Assembly (NCBI GenBank): GCA_964529005.1
Contig: CAZGUH010000052.1
Coordinates: 1 to 23,469 of the forward strand
Direction: 5' to 3'
DNA from: CAZGUH01 sp964529005
GTDB taxonomy: Bacteria; Actinomycetota; Acidimicrobiia; Acidimicrobiales; Ilumatobacteraceae
DNA length: 23,469 nucleotides
How positions within the stretch are numbered: position 1 is the stretch's first letter; every line of letters starts with the position of its first letter. Made by a program: the position numbers and the translations under genes. Below are positions 5,658-12,743 of the stretch, one piece after another. The notes below the pieces were generated by a model, which had not been told where the DNA came from, did no database searches, and saw only the letters and a list, made by a program, of their open reading frames with translations.

Positions 5658-7697
5658 ATGAGTGCGCATCCACAGCGCAACGACGACGAGCTGTTGACCG
5701 ACGCCGTGGAGGACGCGCCGGCCGACGAGATCGACCGGGCGTCGCTGGCGATCGCCGTCGACGCCCTCGCGCCGACGTTCGCTGTGATGGCCCCGATCTT
5801 CGTCCTCGTCGCGCTGTTGATGTCCGACGGCATCGAGAGGTGGCGGCTCGGAGCCTGGCTCGCCGGCTGCGCCGCCGCCTCGACGATCGCCGTGATCGCA
5901 CTGGTCCGGTACCGCCGCCGCGGCGTGGCAGCCAAGCCGTGGCTCTACGCCACGATGACCGCGGTCGGCCTGGTCTACGGCGCCGCCGCACTGGTGCCTC
6001 CGTCGAACGACATCGACACGGTCCTGGCGTTCTGTCTCCTGCCCATCGGCGCCAGCGGGATGTACGCGATCGCCACCGGCCCGCGCCGCGACCTGTTCGG
6101 CTTCTACCAGTTCTCGTCGCTCGCCACCAGCGCAGCCGGGCTGCTGCGCACACGTGATCCGCGCCTGTCGTGCCTCGCTGCGTGCGGGGCCGCGATCGCA
6201 GTCGTCACGGTGTCGATGCACCGGCGGGTGCACCACGCCGCGCTCGACGCCATCCACTCGAAGTGGCGCACCCGGGCGCTGATGGCGCAGCTGCGCAGCG
6301 AAGGGTCAGCGCTCAGCGCGGCGAACGACCGCCTCGCCAGCACGAACGCCCAGCTGACGTTCCAAGCGCTGCACGACCCCCTCACCAACCTGCTCAACCG
6401 CCGCGGCGCGATCGAGGCGATCGACGAGGCGCTCGCCCGGGCGACGCCAGAGCATCCGCTGGGGCTGTTGTACATCGACCTCGATCGGTTCAAGCAGATC
6501 AACGACTCGCTCGGTCACCGCGGCGGAGACCAGTTCCTCTCCGCGCTCAGCGGGCGTCTCGCCCGCGCGCTCGAGAACGGCGCCCTCGCGGGCCGCATCG
6601 GTGGCGACGAGTTCGTCGCCATGCTGCCGGGCGCCGACATGAGCTTCAGCATGAGCGTCGCCCGGCGCCTCATCGGCGTGCTCGGCCAGCCGGTGCACGC
6701 CGAAGGGCGGGAGGTGCCGTCGTCGGTCAGCATCGGGGTCGCCAGCGGGCCGATGCACGGAGACACCAGCACGGAGCTGATGCGCAACGCCAACGCCGCC
6801 CTGCATCGCGCCAAGGCGCAAGGGCGCAACCGGATCGAGCCGTTCACGGCCGAGCTGCGCGAAGAGATCATCGGCCAGCTCGACGCCGAGCAAGCACTTC
6901 GGCGGGCGATCGACGACGACCGCATCGTCCCGTTCTTCCAGCCCGAGGTCGATGCCACCACCGGGCACGTGGTCGGCGCCGAGCTGCTCGCCCGCTGGCT
7001 GCACCCCGACGGCTCGCTGGTCGCGGCCGCCGACTTCATCACCACGGCAGGTCAGGCGGGATTACTCGAACGGCTCACCGAGCGCGTGATGGCGCAGGCT
7101 CGCCCGCACATCCGTCGCCTCACCGCGTTCGGGTTACCGGCCGGGTTCCGATTCCGCGTCAACGTGCCGCCGCGGGCGACCAAGCGCTCGTGGAACGAGA
7201 ACCCGGTCGAGACGCTGATCTCCGGCATCGACCCGCGCCTCATCACGATCGATGTCACGGAGGCTTTGGTCACCGACGATCTCGCTGCCGCGGCGGCCAA
7301 CCTCGCCGCGTTCCGCGCCCGCGGCGGCCGGGTCTGCCTCGACGAGTTCGCCCGTGGTGTGTCGTCGCTGAGCCTGCTGCGCAAGCTCCCGCTCGACGAG
7401 GTCCGCATCGACCGTTCCTCGATCGACGCGCTGACGACCCACCCGCACGACCGCGCGATCGTGCGGTCGATCATCGCGCTGGTCCGCGAGCTGAACCTCA
7501 CCGTCACCGCGGATGGTGTCGAGACCGGCGCCCAGGCCGACGCGTTGATCGCGCTCGGGTGCATCCGCCACCAAGGGCACCTCTACCGGGCGGCGCAGCC
7601 GGCGGAGTCGCTGGAGTCGTTCCTGGCCGAGCGGCAAGCAGAGAGGCTGCTGCCGACGGACGACCCGTCGTGGCGGTTCACGGCGCTCACCGAGTGA
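5658..7697 (+). CDS. Membrane GGDEF/EAL protein with canonical GGDEF and altered EAL site
   Basis: Cyclic-di-GMP signalling protein, 679 residues. About six membrane segments lie between residues 36 and 187, then a coiled coil (about 207-235), then a GGDEF domain (about 236-400) with intact G315-GDEF. The RxxD inhibitory site is absent (ENGA at 306-309). The EAL domain (about 408-665) keeps E442 (ELLARW), N502, E535, D562, E622 and Q639, but four conserved positions are swapped for similar residues: Glu to Asp532 (DVTE), Asp to Glu563 (LDEF), Lys to Arg583 (VRID) and Glu to Asp619 (ADGVE). It is therefore probably a diguanylate cyclase with a weak, altered or sensory EAL domain. The start at ATG 5658 has a good ribosome site, GGGAAGGA (5646-5653); an open frame runs further upstream but overlaps gluQRS. 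The zinc-ribbon gene follows after 43 bp. Confidence 0.93.
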   Translation: MSAHPQRNDDELLTDAVEDAPADEIDRASLAIAVDALAPTFAVMAPIFVLVALLMSDGIERWRLGAWLAGCAAASTIAVIALVRYRRRGVAAKPWLYATMTAVGLVYGAAALVPPSNDIDTVLAFCLLPIGASGMYAIATGPRRDLFGFYQFSSLATSAAGLLRTRDPRLSCLAACGAAIAVVTVSMHRRVHHAALDAIHSKWRTRALMAQLRSEGSALSAANDRLASTNAQLTFQALHDPLTNLLNRRGAIEAIDEALARATPEHPLGLLYIDLDRFKQINDSLGHRGGDQFLSALSGRLARALENGALAGRIGGDEFVAMLPGADMSFSMSVARRLIGVLGQPVHAEGREVPSSVSIGVASGPMHGDTSTELMRNANAALHRAKAQGRNRIEPFTAELREEIIGQLDAEQALRRAIDDDRIVPFFQPEVDATTGHVVGAELLARWLHPDGSLVAAADFITTAGQAGLLERLTERVMAQARPHIRRLTAFGLPAGFRFRVNVPPRATKRSWNENPVETLISGIDPRLITIDVTEALVTDDLAAAAANLAAFRARGGRVCLDEFARGVSSLSLLRKLPLDEVRIDRSSIDALTTHPHDRAIVRSIIALVRELNLTVTADGVETGAQADALIALGCIRHQGHLYRAAQPAESLESFLAERQAERLLPTDDPSWRFTALTE

Positions 7698-7740
7698 GCC
7701 GCGCCCCCGCGATACGACCGTCGATGCAAGGCTTTCCTCC

Positions 7741-8835
7741 ATGACGCCGTGCCCGGAATGCGGGGCCGTCAACGAGGACGATGCGCGGTTCTGCCGGAGC
7801 TGCGGAGCGCAGCTCGCCACGAGTGGCGCCGGTCGCCTGCCGGCTCCGATCACCGAACCGCTGGAGAACCCGGCGGCGACGCCGTGGGCCCCGCCGGAAC
7901 CGGCCGGCGACGACGGCAGCGGCTACGCGTGGAACCCGGGGGGGCCGGCAGAGCCGGCGCCGCCTGCGGACCCCGTGCCGTCGGGTGAGGTCGAGGAGCC
8001 GGCACGACCTGTGCTGTTCGACGAGGCGGTGGCGCCGATCTTCCCGCCGTCGCCGGTCGACGAGCGGCGCAGCCGGTTGTACTTCCGACTCGCCGGCGCG
8101 ATCGCGGTGTTCAGCCTGTTGGCCGTCGCGGCGCTCGGCGCGCTGGTGGCGTACCTCGTCACCCGCGACGAGGACACGACCGGCGGTGTCGATCCCACGC
8201 TTCCGCCGGCGGAGGTGACGACGACGGCCCCGGCCCCGACCAGCGCCCCGACCACGACCACCATCGCATCCACCTCCACGACGACGAGCACGTCGACCAC
8301 CAGCACGACGTCGACGACGTCGACCACGACCACCACGTCCACGACCACTACCTCGACGACCGTGCCACCGTCGTCCACGACGACGACGCCGACGACGACC
8401 GCGCCGACCACCACGGCCGCGCCGACCACGGTGGCGACGACGACCGGCCCGCCATCTCCCCCGCCCGGCGCTCAGCTGTCGGCCTGGCGAGCGGCGGACC
8501 GCGCCACGATCGAGTCGACGATGGTCGAGCGGTGGGCGCCGCAGCTGTCGGCGAAGCGGCCCGGCACGGAGGCCGACGGCATCGTCTACACCGATGCCGA
8601 CATCGTGCGCCTCCACTCCTCACTGCGCGATCGGTACGGCGCTCTCCTGCTCTGGAGCGGCGACTACGTCTACAACGCCGACGATCTGTGGATCAGCATT
8701 GCGCCGGTGAGCTTCCCCCAGCCCGAGGCGGCGCTCGGGTGGTGCCGCGACCACGACATCGGCCGGGACGATTGCTTCGCCAAGCTGATCACGCACGACG
8801 AGGACGCCTCGCCCACCGTCGCGTTCCCCTCGTGA
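7741..8835 (+). CDS. Zinc-ribbon, single-pass membrane protein with Thr-rich linker
   Basis: A 364-residue protein of unknown role. The N-terminus is a zinc ribbon (C4-P-E-C7...C18-R-S-C21). A Pro/Ala-rich cytosolic stretch follows, then one membrane helix (about 117-140, flanked by YFR and TRDE), a very Thr-rich linker (about 160-235), and a C-terminal domain outside the membrane (about 245-364) that includes a Cys pair (C-RDHDIGRDD-C) likely to form a disulphide. The domain is not one I recognise. The topology places the zinc ribbon inside and the Cys-pair domain outside. The ATG at 7741 starts the ribbon directly; ribosome-site evidence is weak (AAGG about 9 nt upstream). It follows the GGDEF/EAL gene by 43 bp on the same strand and may be co-transcribed with it. 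Confidence 0.8.
   Translation: MTPCPECGAVNEDDARFCRSCGAQLATSGAGRLPAPITEPLENPAATPWAPPEPAGDDGSGYAWNPGGPAEPAPPADPVPSGEVEEPARPVLFDEAVAPIFPPSPVDERRSRLYFRLAGAIAVFSLLAVAALGALVAYLVTRDEDTTGGVDPTLPPAEVTTTAPAPTSAPTTTTIASTSTTTSTSTTSTTSTTSTTTTTSTTTTSTTVPPSSTTTTPTTTAPTTTAAPTTVATTTGPPSPPPGAQLSAWRAADRATIESTMVERWAPQLSAKRPGTEADGIVYTDADIVRLHSSLRDRYGALLLWSGDYVYNADDLWISIAPVSFPQPEAALGWCRDHDIGRDDCFAKLITHDEDASPTVAFPS
8218..8445 (+). repeat. Low-complexity Thr codon tract in zinc-ribbon protein
   Basis: Encodes about 76 residues that are mostly Thr with Ser, Pro and Ala, built from reiterated ACGACGACC/TCGACGACC units. The repeat is imperfect, so it is probably an extended cell-wall-spanning linker grown by slippage. 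The reverse strand gives a spurious Val-rich reading frame. Confidence 0.85.
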
Positions 8836-8847
8836 GCCGACCGTGAA

Positions 8848-9270
8848 TCAGCCGGTGGGTGAGGGCCGCAGCTCGGCGAGGATCTGCGCGACCGCTGCGT
8901 CAATCTCGTCGTGCTCCCACACCCGCACGACCCTCCACCCGTTCCTCGCCAACCGCTCGTCGTTGGCGTGATCGCGCGCCACGTTGCGGCCGATCTTGCT
9001 CTCCCAGTAGTCGACGTTCGACGACGGCATGCGACAGTGCTGCGGGCAGCCGTGCCAGAAGCAGCCGTCGACGAAGACAGCCAGGCGGCGTCCCTTGAAC
9101 ACCAGATCGGCCGTGATCGGCCGGCCCTGGCCGAGATCGATCCGGCGGTCGAGACGGAATCGCACGCCACGCGCATGCAGCGCGGCGCGCAGGCGAACCT
9201 CGGGCGTCGTGTTCGCCGCCCTGATCCGGCCCATGACCCAGCTGCGTGGGTAATCGGGCAGATCCGGCAC
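8848..9270 (-). CDS. vsr: Very short patch repair endonuclease (Vsr), solitary
   Basis: Nicks DNA at T:G mismatches that arise when 5-methylcytosine deaminates. 140 residues, the normal family length. Seen: MGRIRAANTTPEVRLR near the N-terminus, D55 in ADLVFKG (the catalytic aspartate position), FVDGCFWHGCPQHC (66-79) holding the zinc ligands and the active-site histidine, DYWESKIGRNVARD (87-100), and WRVVRVWEH (112-120). The VWE-Cys zinc ligand of the E. coli enzyme is His120 here. The start is GTG 9270, seven nt behind TACGCT; the internal ATG at 9234 would remove an N-terminal segment that the family has. No cytosine-5 methyltransferase is in the window; the methyltransferase at 21902 is of the N4/N6 type. 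Convergent with the zinc-ribbon gene, 12 bp apart. Confidence 0.93.
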   Translation of the reverse strand: MPDLPDYPRSWVMGRIRAANTTPEVRLRAALHARGVRFRLDRRIDLGQGRPITADLVFKGRRLAVFVDGCFWHGCPQHCRMPSSNVDYWESKIGRNVARDHANDERLARNGWRVVRVWEHDEIDAAVAQILAELRPSPTG

Positions 9271-9277
9271 CGCGGCG

Positions 9278-9283
9278 AGCGTA
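9278..9283 (-). promoter_or_regulatory. Candidate -10 element TACGCT, leaderless start at 9270
   Basis: On the minus strand TACGCT ends 7 nt before the vsr GTG. It lies between vsr and the stop of the upstream epimerase gene, so vsr probably has its own promoter. Confidence 0.55.
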
Positions 9284-9294
9284 CCCCCAGCTCT

Positions 9295-10317
9295 TCAGGC
9301 CGCCGCGAGCGGCACCACCGGCCCGTCCCCGTCGGGGTGCAACGGGGCCGTCGGCCCGCCGGCGCGCTCCGCGATTCCGCTCAGCAACTCGGCGAGAGCG
9401 TCGGTCGCCGGCATCGCCGCACGCCACCCGAGCACCGCCGCGGCGCGTTCGGTCGACATGATCGGCGTCTGCACACCCATGTCGATCCAGCCGGGTTCGC
9501 TGGGAACGAGACGCGCCTTCCAGCCCACGCCCATCGCCGCCCGCAGCACGGCCAGCGGGACCGGCGCCAGCCGCGCGTGCGTGATCTCGGCGATGCGCTC
9601 GGGCGTCAGCACCGGCTCGGCCGCGATGTTGAACGGGCCGCGAGCGTCCGACAGCACGGCGCGCACGTACGCGTCGGCGATGTCGTCGGCGTGGGTGGCC
9701 TGCACGACGAGCCGGCCGATCCGCGGGACGACGCGCAGGGGGCCGGGCAGGCGATGCGGCGCCCAGCGGCCGAGGAACAGCCGGTGCACCTCGGACGCGG
9801 CGCGACGTTGGAAGACCAGGCTTGTGCGCATGCGGACGATGCGGGTCGGGATGCCGCTCTCTTCGGCGTCGCTGAGCATCCGCTCGACGAGGGCCTTGTG
9901 GCGGGAGTACACGCTGGTCTCGATGCCGGTGGCCGGCCACGACTCGTCGACCGGCGGGTCCTTGGGGCCGGGCGCGTACGCGCCCACCGACGATGCGCAG
10001 ACGAACGCGGGCACGCCGAGCCGCTCGACCGCCTGGAGCACCCGGCGCGTGCCGTCGATGTTGGTGGCGCGCAGCTCGGTGTGGTCGTGCTGCGGCTGGA
10101 TCTTCCACGCCAGGTGCACCACGGCGTCGGCGCCGGCGACCACAGGATCGAGGTCGTCATGGGAGACGTCTGCGGAGCGCCACGTCACCTTGTCGAGCGG
10201 CGCCGGCGGAACGCGGCGCGCCACGCCGACGATCTCGTCGATCTCGGCGGACCTCGCCAGCGCGCCGACCAGAGACGATCCCACGTTTCCGGTGGCGCCG
10301 ATCACCACGACCTTCAT
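9295..10317 (-). CDS. NAD(P)-dependent epimerase/dehydratase (extended SDR)
   Basis: A 340-residue extended short-chain dehydrogenase, cytosolic. The N-terminus is a Rossmann fold with G7-A-T-G10-N-V-G13. Further on are HLAW (68-71), ASSVGAY (108-114) with the active-site Ser/Thr position, and Y137-S-R-H-K141 (YxxxK). The C-terminal part (VQATHADDIADAYVRAV, then FNIAAEPVLT) follows the usual substrate-domain pattern. The substrate cannot be read from the sequence; sugar-nucleotide or steroid-like substrates are both possible. The ATG at 10317 starts MKVVVIGATG and has a good ribosome site, GAGGGAGA (10324-10331) at a 7-nt gap; the longer frame to 10707 runs antisense to the neighbouring gene. 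Divergent from the alcohol dehydrogenase, with an inverted repeat between them. Confidence 0.88.
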   Translation of the reverse strand: MKVVVIGATGNVGSSLVGALARSAEIDEIVGVARRVPPAPLDKVTWRSADVSHDDLDPVVAGADAVVHLAWKIQPQHDHTELRATNIDGTRRVLQAVERLGVPAFVCASSVGAYAPGPKDPPVDESWPATGIETSVYSRHKALVERMLSDAEESGIPTRIVRMRTSLVFQRRAASEVHRLFLGRWAPHRLPGPLRVVPRIGRLVVQATHADDIADAYVRAVLSDARGPFNIAAEPVLTPERIAEITHARLAPVPLAVLRAAMGVGWKARLVPSEPGWIDMGVQTPIMSTERAAAVLGWRAAMPATDALAELLSGIAERAGGPTAPLHPDGDGPVVPLAAA

Positions 10318-10356
10318 GGCGCATCTCCCTCGCTCGTCGGCGATGCGTACCCGGCC

Positions 10357-10377
10357 GCCGCGCGTTCGAACCGCGGC
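10357..10377. promoter_or_regulatory. Inverted repeat, candidate operator in divergent promoter region
   Basis: GCCGCG (10357-10362), one unpaired C, the palindrome GTTCGAAC (10364-10371), then CGCGGC (10372-10377). The arms match perfectly apart from the single C. It sits in the 100-bp gap between two divergent oxidoreductase genes, where a regulator could control both. It looks like a tRNA T-arm in isolation, but no tRNA is present. Confidence 0.4.
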
Positions 10378-10417
10378 CGTCGTCTGGACCATCACGCGAG
10401 ATGGGTAGTCGACTCGT

Positions 10418-11596
10418 ATGAAAGCACTCACCTGGCATGGCCGTCGCGACGTGCGCATCGACGATGTTCCCGATCCCACGATCGAGGCGTCGACCGACGC
10501 GATCGTCCGCGTGACGTCGAGCGGGCTGTGCGGGTCGGATCTGCACCTGTATGAGCTGTTCGGCCCGTTCCTCGACGAGGGCGACGTCCTCGGCCACGAG
10601 CCGATGGGGGTCGTCGAGGCCGTCGGATCGGGGATCGGCGACCTCGCCGTCGGCGACCGGGTCGTGGTGCCGTTCAACATCTCCTGCGGGTCGTGCTGGA
10701 TGTGCACCCGCGGCCTGCAATCACAGTGCGAGACGACGCAGGTTCGGGAGCAGGGGATGGGCGCGTCGCTGTTCGGCTACACGAAGCTCTACGGCCAGGT
10801 CGCCGGAGGCCAGGCCCAGTACCTGCGCGTGCCGTTCGCCGAGTACGGGTGCGTCAAAGTGCCCGACGGCCCCTCCGACGCCCGCTTCGTTCTGCTGTCC
10901 GACGTGCTGCCGACGGCGTGGCAGGCGGTCGAGTACGCCGACGTCCCACCCGGCGGATCGGTCGCGGTGCTGGGCCTGGGCCCCATCGGGCAGATGGCGG
11001 CCCGGATCGCCGAGCGCCGCGGGGCCAAGGTGTTCGGGGTCGACCTCGTTCCGGAACGGTTGGAGATGGCCCGCCGCCACGGCATCGAGGTGTTCGACAT
11101 GACCGGCGACCGCGACGTGGCGGCCGCGATCCGCGACCGCACGGATGGGCGCGGGCCCGACTCGGTGATCGACGCGGTGGGCATGGAGGCCCACGGGTCA
11201 CCGACCGCCAAGGCGTCACACGCGTTCGTCGGGTTGCTGCCCGACGCCATCGCCGGGCCGCTGATGAAGAAGGCCGGCGTCGATCGGTTGGCGGCGTTGC
11301 TCGCCGCGATCGACCTCGTCCGCCGCGGCGGCACGCTGTCGATCGTCGGCGTGTACGGCGGCAGGATCGATCCGCTCCCGATGCTGACGATGTTCGACAA
11401 GCAGCTCACGATCCGGATGGGACAGGCCAACGTGCGCCGGTGGATCGACGACCTGCTGCCGTTGTTGATCGACGACGACCCGCTCGACGTGGAGGGCATG
11501 ATCACGCACACCTTGCCGCTCGCCGAGGCTCCCGCGGCCTACGAGATGTTCCAGAAGAAGCGCGACGGCGCGGTGAAGGTCGTCTTCAGGCCGTAG
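10418..11596 (+). CDS. Zinc-dependent alcohol dehydrogenase, NAD-type (formaldehyde-dehydrogenase-like)
   Basis: Medium-chain dehydrogenase that oxidises an alcohol or aldehyde adduct, cytosolic. 392 residues. Catalytic zinc: C38 in GLCGSD and H60-E61 in GHEP. Structural zinc: C90, C93, C96 and C104. The cofactor domain has G186-L-G188-P-I-G191, and D209 ends the second strand, which favours NAD over NADP. The length (about 390 rather than 340-350) and the insert near residues 240-290 put it with the glutathione-independent formaldehyde-dehydrogenase-like (FdhA) branch; the physiological substrate is not shown. The ATG at 10418 starts the standard MKAL N-terminus. No clear Shine-Dalgarno sequence; TAGTCG 6 nt upstream is a poor promoter match. 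Its last 11 bp overlap the convergent amidohydrolase gene. Confidence 0.9.
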   Translation: MKALTWHGRRDVRIDDVPDPTIEASTDAIVRVTSSGLCGSDLHLYELFGPFLDEGDVLGHEPMGVVEAVGSGIGDLAVGDRVVVPFNISCGSCWMCTRGLQSQCETTQVREQGMGASLFGYTKLYGQVAGGQAQYLRVPFAEYGCVKVPDGPSDARFVLLSDVLPTAWQAVEYADVPPGGSVAVLGLGPIGQMAARIAERRGAKVFGVDLVPERLEMARRHGIEVFDMTGDRDVAAAIRDRTDGRGPDSVIDAVGMEAHGSPTAKASHAFVGLLPDAIAGPLMKKAGVDRLAALLAAIDLVRRGGTLSIVGVYGGRIDPLPMLTMFDKQLTIRMGQANVRRWIDDLLPLLIDDDPLDVEGMITHTLPLAEAPAAYEMFQKKRDGAVKVVFRP

Positions 11597-12404
11597 GCGC
11601 CGCGGCGGCGCGGGGGCGGACCTCGAAGCGCCGGACGCGCAGCGACGGGTTCTTGGCCCGCACCTCCTCGAGCCGGGATCGGTCGACGACCGCGGTCGCC
11701 ACGCCGACGCGCTCGCCGAGGCCGGCGACGACGACGCCCATCGGATCGACCACGACGCTCTGCCCACACCCGTAGGGCGCGCTCTGGCCCGCCGCGGCGA
11801 CGTACACCGTGTTCTCGATCGCGCGTGCGCGCAACAGCGTGATCCAGTGGTCCTCCTTCAGCGGCCCTGGAACCCATTGCGCCGGGAGCACGACGAGCTC
11901 CGCGCCCGCGTCGACCAGCGTCCGCGTGACTTCCGGGAAGCGGAGGTCGTAGCAGGTCTGCGCCGCCACGGTGAGGCCGTCGACGATCATCGTCTGCGCC
12001 GCGCCGATCTCGCCCGGGACGATCCGGTCGGACTCCTTCGACCCGAACGCGTCGTACAGGTGCAGCTTCCGGTAGGCGCCACACACGCGACCCGTCGGAT
12101 CGACGAGCACGATCGTGTTGTGGATCCGCGGCTCACCGGGGATCTGCTCGTTGACCCCCGCAACGATCGCCACGCCGGTCTGCTCGGCGATCCGCGACAG
12201 CGCGGCGACGAACGGCCCGTCGAGCGGCTCGGCGTTGTCCACCACGCGCTCGTCCAGTTTCGGCGCCATGAACGACGAATACTCGGGCGCCGTCAGCAGC
12301 GCGGCGCCGGCGTCGGCCGCCTCGCGGGCGAAGGCGCCGATGACGCGCAGGTTCGCCTCCTTGTCCTGCGTGGGCGAGAACTGACCGATCGCGATGGTGG
12401 CCAT
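11586..12404 (-). CDS. Carbon-nitrogen hydrolase (nitrilase superfamily amidase)
   Basis: Hydrolyses a C-N bond of an amide, cytosolic. 272 residues, the usual size for a single-domain nitrilase-family amidase. The Glu-Lys-Cys triad is complete: E41 in TAPEYSSF, K113 in YRKLHLYD and C151 in QTCYDLRFPE; E158 of the RFPE strand is also present. The YRKLHLYD and CYDLRFPE context is that of the deaminated-glutathione amidase/omega-amidase (Nit1/Nit2) group, so metabolite repair is a reasonable guess. The ATG at 12404 starts MATIAIGQFSPT and is 7 nt behind TAGATT. It overlaps the 3' end of the alcohol dehydrogenase gene by 11 bp. Divergent from the MazG-like gene with only 57 bp between starts. 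Confidence 0.9.
   Translation of the reverse strand: MATIAIGQFSPTQDKEANLRVIGAFAREAADAGAALLTAPEYSSFMAPKLDERVVDNAEPLDGPFVAALSRIAEQTGVAIVAGVNEQIPGEPRIHNTIVLVDPTGRVCGAYRKLHLYDAFGSKESDRIVPGEIGAAQTMIVDGLTVAAQTCYDLRFPEVTRTLVDAGAELVVLPAQWVPGPLKEDHWITLLRARAIENTVYVAAAGQSAPYGCGQSVVVDPMGVVVAGLGERVGVATAVVDRSRLEEVRAKNPSLRVRRFEVRPRAAAAPTA
11597..11611. terminator. GC-rich inverted repeat after alcohol dehydrogenase stop
   Basis: GCGCCGC-G-GCGGCGC begins directly after the TAG of the alcohol dehydrogenase gene. A realistic fold is a 5-bp stem, GCGCC/GGCGC, with a 5-nt loop. It also encodes Ala/Pro residues at the end of the opposing amidase, and low-complexity GC codons could produce it by chance, so it is only a candidate. 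Confidence 0.25.
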
Positions 12405-12411
12405 CGAGCGG

Positions 12412-12417
12412 AATCTA
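12412..12417 (-). promoter_or_regulatory. Candidate -10 element TAGATT, leaderless start at 12404
   Basis: On the minus strand TAGATT ends 7 nt before the ATG of the amidohydrolase. Together with TACCCT at 12450 on the other strand it forms a compact divergent promoter pair. Confidence 0.6.
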
Positions 12418-12449
12418 TCGCCGGCCGGCCGCGGCCAGGTCCGGCGCTC

Positions 12450-12455
12450 TACCCT
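12450..12455 (+). promoter_or_regulatory. Candidate -10 element TACCCT, start at 12462
   Basis: TACCCT ends 6 nt before the GTG of the MazG-like gene. It supports this start, which is otherwise not obvious because the reading frame stays open far upstream. Confidence 0.55.
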
Positions 12456-12461
12456 GCCGGG

Positions 12462-12743
12462 GTGGACCTGCGCCGGCTGCAAGACGTGATCGAAGCGACC
12501 TACGGCGAGCGCGACCGGGCGCGCGGCGTGCCCAGCACGGTGGCGTGGCTGGCCGAGGAGCTCGGCGAACTCGCGCAAGCGGTGCGCAAGGGATCGCCGG
12601 AAGCGCAGCGTCACGAGTTCGCCGACGTGCTGGCGTGGGTGGCGTCGCTGGCCAACCAGATGGGCGTCGACCTCACCGACGCCATCCAGCGCTACGCCGG
12701 CGGGTGCCCGCGCTGCGCGTCGATGCCGTGTCGCTGCTCGTAG
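12462..12743 (+). CDS. MazG-like nucleotide pyrophosphohydrolase with C-terminal Cys cluster
   Basis: A small all-alpha NTP pyrophosphatase-like protein of 93 residues, probably a house-cleaning enzyme acting on a (d)NTP. Metal-binding pattern: E32-E33-L-G-E36 in helix 2 and E52-F-A-D55 in helix 3 (EFADVLAWV), as in the MazG and dUTPase-like families. The last 12 residues hold four cysteines (C82-P-R-C85...C90-R-C92), a possible zinc knuckle that many MazG domains lack. The GTG at 12462 is chosen because it lies just behind TACCCT and begins the first helix; the open frame upstream is the shadow of the opposite amidohydrolase gene. Its last 52 bp are antisense to the end of the MmcQ/YjbR gene. 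Substrate unknown. Confidence 0.82.
   Translation: MDLRRLQDVIEATYGERDRARGVPSTVAWLAEELGELAQAVRKGSPEAQRHEFADVLAWVASLANQMGVDLTDAIQRYAGGCPRCASMPCRCS

Noticed and set aside
7923..8429. Minus-strand Val-rich frame that could look like a membrane protein
   Set aside because: It is the reverse reading of the Thr-codon tract (ACG/ACC read as CGT/GGT) of the zinc-ribbon gene.
10358..10377. GTTCGAAC flanked by complementary arms, like a tRNA T-arm
   Set aside because: The T-arm pairing is imperfect, and no acceptor, D-arm or anticodon arm can be drawn on either strand around it.
11847..12461. Long plus-strand open frame upstream of the MazG-like gene
   Set aside because: It is the complement of the amidohydrolase gene, is rich in Arg/Asp/Gly as shadows are in high-GC DNA, and the hexamer TACCCT marks a start at 12462.
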